Assembly (NCBI RefSeq): GCF_900156175.1
Contig: NZ_FTMV01000001.1
Location: 248,001-312,000, forward strand
Source of the DNA: Janthinobacterium sp. TND4EL3
GTDB lineage: Bacteria > Pseudomonadota > Gammaproteobacteria > Burkholderiales > Burkholderiaceae_D
Reading direction: 5' to 3'
Length of the DNA stretch: 64,000 nucleotides
The position numbers and the translations under genes were made by a program. Every line of letters begins with the position of its first letter. Position 1 is the first letter of the stretch. The notes beneath the pieces are model-generated. The model was not told where the DNA came from and ran no database searches. It worked only from the letters and a program-made list of their open reading frames with translations. Shown one piece after another: positions 53,907 to 61,093 of the stretch.

Positions 53907-54988
53907 GCATGACCACTTCGTCGCCCGCCGCCCCTGCGGCGCGGGCGGCTGCCACCACGGGTTCTTCCATTGTGCATACCGTTTTACACCACCCCCTGAG
54001 CCGGCCCCTGGCCGCGCTGTTGCTGCTGTTGCTGGTGGCCTTCTGCGCCATCCCCGGCTTTTTCCACCTGGAAATCCGCGATGGCCATTTGTACGGCAGC
54101 GTGATCGACATCGTCAACCGCGCCGCCCCGCTGATGCTGGCGGCCCTGGGCATGACCCTCGTCATTGCCACGCGCGGCATCGACATTTCCGTGGGCGCCG
54201 TCGTGGCCCTGTCCGGCACCGTGGCCGCCATGCTGATCGGCGGCACCATGGTGATGGACAACGGCGTGCCCACTTATGTCAGCAACATCCCCATGGGCTG
54301 GGCCCTGGCGGCGGCGCTGGGCGCGGCCCTGCTGTGCGGCGCCTGGAATGGCGTACTGGTGGCCGGCCTGGGCTTGCAGCCCATCGTCGCCACCCTGATC
54401 CTGATGGTGGCGGGAAGGGGCCTGGCGCAATTGCTGACGGATGGCCAGATCGTCACCGTCTACTATCAGCCCTTCTTCTTCATCGGCAGCGGTTATTTGT
54501 TCGGCTTGCCGTTCTCGCTGTTCCTCGTGGCGGCGGTCTTCCTCATCACGGCCGTGCTGATGCGCAAAACGGCCCTGGGCCTGTTCATCCAGGCCGTCGG
54601 CATCAACCCCGTCGCCGCGCGCCTGGCCGGCATCCGGACGGCGACCCTGATCTTTTTCGTTTACGTCTTTTGCGCCGCCTGCGCGGGCCTGTCGGGACTG
54701 ATGATCAGTTCGAACATCAAGAGCGCGGACGCGAACAATGCGGGCCTGATGCTGGAACTCGACGCCATCCTGGCCGTCACCCTGGGCGGGACGTCCTTGG
54801 CCGGCGGCAAGTTCAGCCTGGTCGGCAGCATGATAGGCGCGCTCATCATCCAGACGCTGACCTACACCATCTATTCGCTCGGCGTGCCGCCGGAAGTGAA
54901 CATGGTCGTCAAGTCCGTCGTCGTGTTCCTCGTCTGCCTGTCGCAATCGTCGGAATTCAAGCAATTGCTGCATCGGAGAAAAGCATGA
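53903..54988 (+). CDS. Sugar ABC transporter permease (YtfT-like)
   Basis: Inner-membrane permease of 361 residues of the ribose/galactose type. Hydrophobic segments begin near PLAALLLLLLVAFCAIPGFF. Motifs MLAALGMTLVIATRGIDISV, NGVLVAGLGLQPIVATLILM and VTLGGTSLAGGKFSLVGSMI are conserved in the family. The N-terminal 25 residues are Ala/Thr-rich and cytoplasmic. It overlaps the ATPase gene upstream and the next permease gene downstream by 4 bases each, indicating translational coupling. Confidence 0.92.
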   Translation: MSMTTSSPAAPAARAAATTGSSIVHTVLHHPLSRPLAALLLLLLVAFCAIPGFFHLEIRDGHLYGSVIDIVNRAAPLMLAALGMTLVIATRGIDISVGAVVALSGTVAAMLIGGTMVMDNGVPTYVSNIPMGWALAAALGAALLCGAWNGVLVAGLGLQPIVATLILMVAGRGLAQLLTDGQIVTVYYQPFFFIGSGYLFGLPFSLFLVAAVFLITAVLMRKTALGLFIQAVGINPVAARLAGIRTATLIFFVYVFCAACAGLSGLMISSNIKSADANNAGLMLELDAILAVTLGGTSLAGGKFSLVGSMIGALIIQTLTYTIYSLGVPPEVNMVVKSVVVFLVCLSQSSEFKQLLHRRKA

Positions 54989-55959
54989 AGGGTTTGCTGC
55001 ACACCCCGTATTTCACCTCGCTCGTCACGGTCCTGCTGCTGGTGGTGATGCTGGGCCTGGGCGGCGCCGCCTATCCGGGCCTGCTGTCGACGCAAGTGAT
55101 TTTTAACCTGTTGATCGATAACGCCTTTTTGCTGGTGATCGCCGTCGGCATGACCTTCGTCATCGTCTCCGGCGGCATCGACCTGTCCGTCGGTTCCGTG
55201 CTGGCCCTGTCGACCATGATCGCCGCCTGGCTGCTCAACGTGGCGCACTGGCCGCCGCTGCTGGTGATCGCCACCGTGCTGGCGCTGGGCGCCGTGTTTG
55301 GCGCCGGCATGGGCGCGCTGATCCATTATTTCAAACTGCAACCGTTCATCGTCACCCTGGCCGGCATGTTTTTGGCGCGCGGTTTGTGCTATTTGATCAG
55401 CATCAATTCCATCACTATCGACGATCCGCTGTTCGTCGCCATGTCGCAGACGCAACTCGGCTTTCTCGGCGGCTTCGTCTCGCCCGGCGTCGTCATCGCC
55501 GTGCTGACCCTGCTGCTGGCCATCTGGCTGGCGCACGCCACGCCGTTCGGCCGCGCCGTGTATGCGATCGGCGGCAATGAGCAGTCGGCCTTGATGATGG
55601 GCTTGCCCGTGGGCCGCACCAAGGTCTTCATTTATGCCTTCAGCGGATTCTGTGCGTCCTTGGGCGGCGTGCTGTTTTCGTTCTACATGCTGTCCGGCTA
55701 TGGCTTGCATGCGCAAGGCACGGAACTGGACGCGATTGCCGCCGTCGTCATCGGCGGCACCCTGCTCAGCGGCGGCTACGGCTACGTGGCGGGCGCGCTG
55801 TCCGGCGTGCTGGTGCTGGGCACCATCCAGACCCTGATCGCCTTCGACGGCACGCTCAGCTCGTGGTGGACCAAGATCGTCATCGGCGGCCTGCTGTTCG
55901 TCTTTTGCGTCGTGCAAAGACTGATGGCCATGGGCCAAAAAAATACCAAGGGGAGTTAA
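54985..55959 (+). CDS. Sugar ABC transporter permease (YjfF-like)
   Basis: Second permease of 324 residues, completing the YtfQRT-YjfF-type importer. Family motifs: LLVIAVGMTFVIVSGGIDLS, KLQPFIVTLAGMFLARGLCY and VVIGGTLLSGGYGYVAGALS. The start at 54985 was chosen by the 4-base overlap with the preceding gene and the N-terminus MKGLLHTPYFTSLV. A much longer frame covering the previous gene is a shadow. The two permeases probably form a heterodimer. Confidence 0.92.
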   Translation: MKGLLHTPYFTSLVTVLLLVVMLGLGGAAYPGLLSTQVIFNLLIDNAFLLVIAVGMTFVIVSGGIDLSVGSVLALSTMIAAWLLNVAHWPPLLVIATVLALGAVFGAGMGALIHYFKLQPFIVTLAGMFLARGLCYLISINSITIDDPLFVAMSQTQLGFLGGFVSPGVVIAVLTLLLAIWLAHATPFGRAVYAIGGNEQSALMMGLPVGRTKVFIYAFSGFCASLGGVLFSFYMLSGYGLHAQGTELDAIAAVVIGGTLLSGGYGYVAGALSGVLVLGTIQTLIAFDGTLSSWWTKIVIGGLLFVFCVVQRLMAMGQKNTKGS

Positions 55960-55963
55960 TCTG

Positions 55964-56935
55964 ATGTTCAAGCAACACACACGTGCCGCCATCGGCATGG
56001 CGGCGGCGCTCGCCTGCGCCCCATTTGGCGCGCAGGCGGCCAACCCCATCGTGAAAAACATCTACACGGGCGACCCGGCCGCGCTGGTCGACAATGGCAG
56101 GGTGTATCTGTACGTGGGCCACGATGAAGCGAGCGCCACGGACACGGACTATCGCATGCATGAATGGCGCGTGTATTCCTCGTGCGACATGGCCAACTGG
56201 ACCGACCACGGCTCGCCCGTGCGCTTTTCCACTTTTGCCTGGGCCGGCAAGGATGCGTGGGCGGGCGACATCGTCAAGCGCGGCGGAAAATACTATTTTT
56301 ACTCCACCGTCGACCACAAGACCATCCCCGGCAAGGCCATCGGCGTGGCCGTGTCGGACAGTCCGACGGGCCCCTTCGTCGACGCGCGCGGCAGCGCCCT
56401 GATCACGAATGACATGACGAAGCAGACGGCGATCCCGTGGGACGACATCGACCCGGCCGTCTTCATCGATACGGATGGCCAGGCCTACCTTTATTGGGGC
56501 AACACGGTCTTGAAGTACGCCAAGCTCAAGGCCAACATGACGGAGCTGGACGGCCCGATTTTGACCTTCGGCATGGATGCGTTCACGGAAGCGGCCTATA
56601 TGCACAAGCATGCGGGCACGTATTACCTGTCGTACTCGCGGAACTTCCCCGAAGAAACGGCGTATTCGACGGGACCCACGCCCACGGGCCCCTGGCATTT
56701 CCGTGGCACCATCATGGACAAGAATGCCGTCGTGAAAACCATCCACCAGGCCATCATCGAGTTCAACGGCAAGTCCTACATCTTCTATCACAACGACAAG
56801 CTGCCCGGCGGCGGCGAGTACCGCCGTTCCGTGGCCGTGGAAGAGCTGAAATACAAGCCCGACGGCACGATCGAGTTCATCCGGCAAACGGCTGGCCCGG
56901 CAGCCAACCCGAGCGCCGCCTGCAAGGCATCGTGA
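55964..56935 (+). CDS. GH43 glycosidase, exported (arabinofuranosidase/xylosidase-like)
   Basis: Protein of 323 residues with signal peptide (RAAIGMAAALACAPFGAQAA). GH43 motifs: base Asp in NIYTGDPAALVDNGRVYLYV, DAWAGDIVKRGGKYYFYSTV, Asp in DDIDPAVFIDTDGQAYLYWG and acid Glu in DAFTEAAYMHKHAGTYYLSY. It resembles single-domain arabinofuranosidases/xylosidases. The start is 4 bases after the permease stop, so it is expressed with the importer and probably releases the furanose sugar that the binding protein captures. Exact linkage unknown. Confidence 0.87.
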   Translation: MFKQHTRAAIGMAAALACAPFGAQAANPIVKNIYTGDPAALVDNGRVYLYVGHDEASATDTDYRMHEWRVYSSCDMANWTDHGSPVRFSTFAWAGKDAWAGDIVKRGGKYYFYSTVDHKTIPGKAIGVAVSDSPTGPFVDARGSALITNDMTKQTAIPWDDIDPAVFIDTDGQAYLYWGNTVLKYAKLKANMTELDGPILTFGMDAFTEAAYMHKHAGTYYLSYSRNFPEETAYSTGPTPTGPWHFRGTIMDKNAVVKTIHQAIIEFNGKSYIFYHNDKLPGGGEYRRSVAVEELKYKPDGTIEFIRQTAGPAANPSAACKAS

Positions 56936-57001
56936 TCGCTGCTTGACCACGCACAAAAAGGAGACACACCGATATCAATAAGATCGATCCCAGTGAGAAA
57001 C

Positions 57002-57021
57002 TGATATCGATCATGATATGA
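57002..57021. promoter_or_regulatory. Operator D on the LysR-gene start region
   Basis: TGATAT-CGATCATG-ATATGA resembles operators A-C (TGATAT-N8-ATATCG in B) with one altered outer base pair. It ends 7 bases before the regulator ATG, so protein bound here would block transcription or translation start. A weaker match with CGATAT lies at 56970-56989. Neither TTGATTGGA nor the conserved promoter spacing is present. Autorepression is the likely meaning. Confidence 0.6.
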
Positions 57022-57028
57022 TTTATTC

Positions 57029-57970
57029 ATGGATACCCTCAACCCCAACTGGTTCTTGCGAGCCCGCCTGAAGACGCGGCAACTGCTGCTGCTGATCGCC
57101 CTGGACGAACAGCGCAACATCCACCGCGCGGCGGAAGAATTGCACATGACGCAGCCGGCCGCGTCCAAGCAAATCAAGGACCTGGAAGAGATGCTGGACG
57201 TGCGCCTGTTCGACAGGTTGCCACGCGGCATGGAGCCGACCATCTATGGCGAAACGATGATACGCCACGCGCGCATGGCCCTGACGAGCCTGTCGCTGGC
57301 GCATGACGACATCGTCGCCCTAAAGTCGGGCCTGACGGGCCAGGTGGAAGTGGGCGTCATCATGACGCCGGCCATGGCCCTGCTGCCGCGCGCGATTGCC
57401 CGCATCAAGCAGCAGGCGCCGCTGATGCGCATCGGGGTGCACCTGGAGCACAGCAATACCCTGATGGACATGCTGCAGCATGGCACGCTCGACTTCATGA
57501 TCGGGCGCATCCTGGAAAAGGAAAGCAGCGCCGGCCTCATCTACGAGGAATTGACGGAAGAGCCGGCCAGCGCCGTGGCGCGCAATGGCCATCCTTTGCT
57601 GTCGCGCAAGAATCTGCAATTGAAGGATCTGGCGGGCCAGCCGTGGATCTTGCCGCCGCAAGGCAGCATCCTGCGCCACCGCTTCGACATGATGTTCCGC
57701 CGCGCCAGCCTGGAGCCGCCCGTGGACGTGGTCGACACGACGGCCTTGCTCTTGATCACGTCATTGCTGCAGCAGACGGATTCCCTGCACGTGATGCCGA
57801 CGGAAGTGGCCCATTATTATGAATCGCTGAACGTGCTGAGCATCTTGCCCATCGAGTTGCCGTGCAAGATGGATGCCTTCGGCATCATCCGCCAGCAGGA
57901 CCATCTGTTGTCGCCGGGGGCGGATATGTTGTTGAAAGCGGTACGCGCCACGGCTGCGGACATGTATTGA
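57029..57970 (+). CDS. LysR-type regulator of the arabinose locus
   Basis: Transcription regulator of 313 residues. The winged helix-turn-helix (RNIHRAAEELHMTQPAASKQ, about 32-51) is followed by the effector domain (GQVEVGVIMTPAMALLPRAI; HLEHSNTLMDMLQHGTLDFM). It resembles GbpR/GalR-type LysR proteins that control sugar-uptake genes in alphaproteobacteria and Azospirillum. Its place at the end of the locus and the shared operators make it the likely activator of the TonB receptor, dehydratase and importer operons. No Shine-Dalgarno is visible before the ATG, which is preceded directly by operator D. Confidence 0.88.
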   Translation: MDTLNPNWFLRARLKTRQLLLLIALDEQRNIHRAAEELHMTQPAASKQIKDLEEMLDVRLFDRLPRGMEPTIYGETMIRHARMALTSLSLAHDDIVALKSGLTGQVEVGVIMTPAMALLPRAIARIKQQAPLMRIGVHLEHSNTLMDMLQHGTLDFMIGRILEKESSAGLIYEELTEEPASAVARNGHPLLSRKNLQLKDLAGQPWILPPQGSILRHRFDMMFRRASLEPPVDVVDTTALLLITSLLQQTDSLHVMPTEVAHYYESLNVLSILPIELPCKMDAFGIIRQQDHLLSPGADMLLKAVRATAADMY

Positions 57971-57982
57971 CGATCACCGAAT

Positions 57983-58060
57983 AAAACGTCCATGGCGTTG
58001 TTGCCGTGCCTTGTCGTACATTCGTACTGCCTGCGGCACGGCGCCTAGCCCTGAACAGTC
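57983..58060. repeat. Palindromic intergenic repeat, copy 3 (degenerate right end)
   Basis: It starts AAAACGTCCATGGCG like copy 1 and has the core CGTACTGCCTGCGGC and GCGCCTAGCCCTGAAC. The right end reads GAACAGTC where the others read CGTTTT. The interior GCCGTGCC pairs with GGCACGGC. It lies 12 bases after the LysR stop. Confidence 0.75.
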
Positions 58061-58103
58061 ACCAACTTCGGCGATTTTTACTGCGAACACCTGGGCCATA
58101 TGC

Positions 58104-59369
58104 TTACTCCGGCACTTCAAAGAAAAACAGCTGCACCAATCTGCCATTCTCCGGCGTGTTGCCAAACACATTGCTGATCGAGTGAAAGTAATGGCCCTTG
58201 TACACGATCAGGCGGTTGTGGCGCATCGGCACTTCCAGCAGCGCTTGCCAACTGTCGCGCTGTTCCTGTAAGTCGTTGAATTTCTGTACTTTACTGTTCG
58301 GCAGCCAGCGTTTCTGGAAATCCTTGAAGCTGGCGTAGCCGCCCGCCTTCACGTCCGCCTCGGGCAGTCTCCGGTACCAGCCGCTGGGCTGGTGGCGCCA
58401 GAACGTGGTGCCGCCCTGGCACTGTTCGGGCGGATTCAGGTACAGCACGCCCGCGTAGAAATTGAAGTTATTCCCCGTCTCGTTGTCCACGTGGATATCC
58501 GTGCGCGCCATCGCGTCCGCATAGCTGAGGCGATACGAGCCGTTGTCGGGCGAGATGAAACGGATGGGGCGGCCCAGGGCCGTGGCGATGCGCTCCATGA
58601 TGGCCTGGCAGGGCTGGCCCGCCGTCTGGCTGCCCGGATAGTTCTGTCCCGCATAGCGCTGCTGCTCGAACGGCAAGGCCAGTGCCTGGGCGCGCCAGGC
58701 GGCGGGATCGGGCAGGAAGTCGTCGAGGATGTGCAGCTCGGTTTCACGGATAAAATCGTGTATGTCATCTGCGACATTGAGCGCCGTCAACGTTTCGGCG
58801 TGCCCGGTTTGCGGACTGGCAAAGCCGATGCGGCACGTCTGCGCCAGCGCCGGATGCAGGGCCAGGGCTTGGGCATAGCGCGCCAGGGCCTGTTCCTGCT
58901 GTCCCGTGCGGTAATACAGCTCGGCCAGTCCCTGCAGTGTTTGCCAGCGCTGCGGGCGCAGGGCGTGGGCACGCTCCAGTTCGGCGATGGTCTCCATCAG
59001 CCGCTGTTTTCCCAGCAGCAATTCGGCATGAAGAATCGCGAAATCGTGCTCGTGCGGCGCCAGCCGCGCCGCCGTGGCGTAGCTGGCCAGCGCCGCCTCG
59101 CTGTCCGTGCCGCGCAGCACGTTGCCGAGGTTGTAGTGGAACAGGGCGTTGTCGGGCTGTTGCCTGAGCGACAGTTTTAACAGGCCCAGCCCGAGGGTGC
59201 CCTGGCCCAGTTCCAGCATCGCCAGGCCCTGGAAATGCTGGGCTTCTGCCAGGGCCGGATCTTGCTTGTAAGCAGCTTGGTAGGCGTTGATCGCTTCGAT
59301 CAGCCTGCCTTGCTGCTGCAGTTGCCGGCCCTTGGCCAGTTGTTGTTCCGCCAGTGTCTGTTCGCCCAT
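58104..59369 (-). CDS. TPR protein with C-terminal 2OG-Fe(II) oxygenase-like domain
   Basis: Protein of 421 residues. The N-terminal half has at least four tetratricopeptide repeats (GRLIEAINAYQAAYKQDPAL; ALFHYNLGNVLRGTDSEAAL; LAELYYRTGQQEQALARYAQ). The C-terminal half (about 215-421) resembles DUF6445-type oxygenases: candidate metal ligands are the His and Asp of RTDIHVDNETG and the His in YKGHYFHSISNVFG. GRLVQLFFFEVPE at the end holds an Arg that could bind 2-oxoglutarate. A TTG start six codons upstream is less likely. The substrate is unknown; peptide or protein hydroxylation is possible. Confidence 0.75.
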   Translation of the reverse strand: MGEQTLAEQQLAKGRQLQQQGRLIEAINAYQAAYKQDPALAEAQHFQGLAMLELGQGTLGLGLLKLSLRQQPDNALFHYNLGNVLRGTDSEAALASYATAARLAPHEHDFAILHAELLLGKQRLMETIAELERAHALRPQRWQTLQGLAELYYRTGQQEQALARYAQALALHPALAQTCRIGFASPQTGHAETLTALNVADDIHDFIRETELHILDDFLPDPAAWRAQALALPFEQQRYAGQNYPGSQTAGQPCQAIMERIATALGRPIRFISPDNGSYRLSYADAMARTDIHVDNETGNNFNFYAGVLYLNPPEQCQGGTTFWRHQPSGWYRRLPEADVKAGGYASFKDFQKRWLPNSKVQKFNDLQEQRDSWQALLEVPMRHNRLIVYKGHYFHSISNVFGNTPENGRLVQLFFFEVPE

Positions 59370-59415
59370 ATCACGATCCCGATGCAATGTGGCGAACAGT
59401 GTAACCGAGCTCGTT

Positions 59416-60147
59416 CTACAGCGCCTGGCTGACGGGAATTTCCTGCCCGTTCAGCTTGATCGCCACCTTGACGATCTGCGCCTTGACCTGGTTGCTGGCC
59501 ATGTCCGCTTCCTGGGCGTAGGCGTACACGATGATGGCGAAATCCTTGTAGCCGCTGCGCGCCGCCTCGATCTTGCGCGCCGCCTCCTGGTCCACCTTCA
59601 GCAGCGAGTAGCCGTCGCCGTTGGTAAATGCCAGCTTGTAGTCGCCGTTGTCGTACATGTAGTAATAGGTTCCCGCTTCGGCGAACTTGGCGGGGAATGC
59701 GGCCTTGTCCATGGCGTACGGCGACAGCGCGCCCTGGCCGTTGATCTGGTAGCGCAGGTAGCGTTTCGTCTTGGCTTCATTGACCTTGGCGTCGATCTGC
59801 GGTTTCAGGGCGTCGAGCACTTCCTGCTTGCGGAAGGCGTCGTTGCTGCCCGCATATTCGCGCGAGATGCGCTGCGCCACGGCCGCGTAGTCGGGCGGCA
59901 CGCCGGACAGGGCGATGTAGCTGTACATCAACTGGTTGCCGCTCGTGATGTCGACATAGCTGGCGCTTGGGGTGGCAGCGTCCGCTTGCGGCAGGCTGGC
60001 GGCGGCCGCCTTGATTTGCGCTTTCGCGGCCAGGTCGGCCGTGCTGGTGGCGACGGGGGCCGGGGCCGTCGGTGCGGCGGAGTCGGTTTTGCCGCAGGCG
60101 GACAGGATCAGGGCGATGGCGAACAGGGACGGCAGGGTGCGTTGCAT
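59416..60147 (-). CDS. Predicted lipoprotein of unknown function
   Basis: Protein of 243 residues with a lipoprotein signal (MQRTLPSLFAIALILSACGK, lipobox LSAC) and a low-complexity Ala/Pro/Thr linker. The mature domain contains VDITSGNQLMYSYIALSGVP and a run of alternating Tyr/Lys strands (YYYMYDNGDYKLAFTNGDGY). No catalytic motif is recognised. The frame is open 70 codons further upstream, but that would remove the lipobox from the N-terminus. It follows the membrane-protein gene (50 bases) on the same strand and may be part of the caspase-associated group. Confidence 0.7.
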   Translation of the reverse strand: MQRTLPSLFAIALILSACGKTDSAAPTAPAPVATSTADLAAKAQIKAAAASLPQADAATPSASYVDITSGNQLMYSYIALSGVPPDYAAVAQRISREYAGSNDAFRKQEVLDALKPQIDAKVNEAKTKRYLRYQINGQGALSPYAMDKAAFPAKFAEAGTYYYMYDNGDYKLAFTNGDGYSLLKVDQEAARKIEAARSGYKDFAIIVYAYAQEADMASNQVKAQIVKVAIKLNGQEIPVSQAL

Positions 60148-60196
60148 GATAGTTCCTTCAGAGTAAGTTACGGGGAGGTAGTGAAAAGGTCGCGGC

Positions 60197-61018
60197 TTAA
60201 CCGATGGTCTTGCGCTTGTACTCGCCATAGCCGTAGGCGGCCAGCACGGTGGCAGATGCCAGCAGCAGGTAGCTGCCGACGCCGAACGACATGCTGTGCC
60301 AGACCTGGGACAGCATTTCATCGGCCATGCGGCTGGCGATTTCATTGTTGCGTCCACCCAGCAGGCTTTGCACGCCGGCCGTCGAGGCGTTGACCGAGTC
60401 GCGCACGGTCATGGTCAGCCTGGCGGCGTAGATCAGCAGGAAGAGCAGCGGGGCGGCCTTGCCGAGGGCGGCCTTGGCGTTGTGGATGAACAGGCTGGCA
60501 AAGCAGGCGCCGATCGCCAGCAGGAAGAAGAAGCGGCCCGAAGTAAAGCTGCTCCGGGTTCCTTGCGACAGGCGTTCCAGATTGTCGATGGGCATACCGA
60601 GCATTTCCCAGAAGCTGAAACTGCTGTTGCCATACAGGCGCATGTCCAGCACATTGAACAGGAAGGCGCCTGCCAGCAGGATGCCGATACTGGCGAGTAC
60701 CGGCAGGCCCAGCATGGCGACGGCCTTGCTCCACAGTTGCTGGCCCTTGGCACGCGCCAGTTTTGCCGCGATGGCCATGTCTTCCTGTGCCAATTGCTGC
60801 GTAGAAACGACGTGCAGGGTCTCGATGGCGCCGCTGGCGTCGAGGCAGACGTCAACCACGGCATTGAGGGCTGGCGCGGTGTCCGAGCGCCAGTGCTTGC
60901 TGACATCAAATGGATATTGCATGCCATCCATGCTGACGGTGCCGAGGCCGCTCGCTTGGTAGGTCATGATGCGGCCCCGTTGGCCGGTGGTGGTGTTTGC
61001 TGGGCTGGATGCTTGCAT
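60197..61018 (-). CDS. Membrane protein of unknown function
   Basis: Protein of 273 residues. A soluble N-terminal part (about 1-95) ends in a Gln/Ala/Lys-rich helix. Four or five hydrophobic segments follow: AVAMLGLPVLASIGILLAGA, RFFFLLAIGACFASLFIHNA, AAPLLFLLIYAARLTMTVRD and GSYLLLASATVLAAYGYGEY. The start at 61018 has an AGGGA ribosome-binding site. The next gene upstream encodes a caspase-like protein and the next downstream a lipoprotein, all on the minus strand with short gaps. No known family was recognised. Confidence 0.7.
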   Translation of the reverse strand: MQASSPANTTTGQRGRIMTYQASGLGTVSMDGMQYPFDVSKHWRSDTAPALNAVVDVCLDASGAIETLHVVSTQQLAQEDMAIAAKLARAKGQQLWSKAVAMLGLPVLASIGILLAGAFLFNVLDMRLYGNSSFSFWEMLGMPIDNLERLSQGTRSSFTSGRFFFLLAIGACFASLFIHNAKAALGKAAPLLFLLIYAARLTMTVRDSVNASTAGVQSLLGGRNNEIASRMADEMLSQVWHSMSFGVGSYLLLASATVLAAYGYGEYKRKTIG

Positions 61019-61093
61019 GGGATTTCCCTGTTCACTGTCATGCTGTATTGCATGTACCCACGGATAACGGGGGCAGTTCAGGGAAATCCAAAA

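Noticed and set aside
53887..54984. 690-codon frame fusing both permeases
   Set aside because: Its first part is an alternative frame of the YtfT-like gene. True permease sequence begins at 54985, with a 4-base overlap.
29658..57970. Genomic island integrated at tRNA-Arg
   Set aside because: The sugar locus does begin near a tRNA gene. However, no integrase, no repeat of the tRNA 3' end and no obvious shift in base or codon use were seen, and an unrelated DJ-1 gene lies between.
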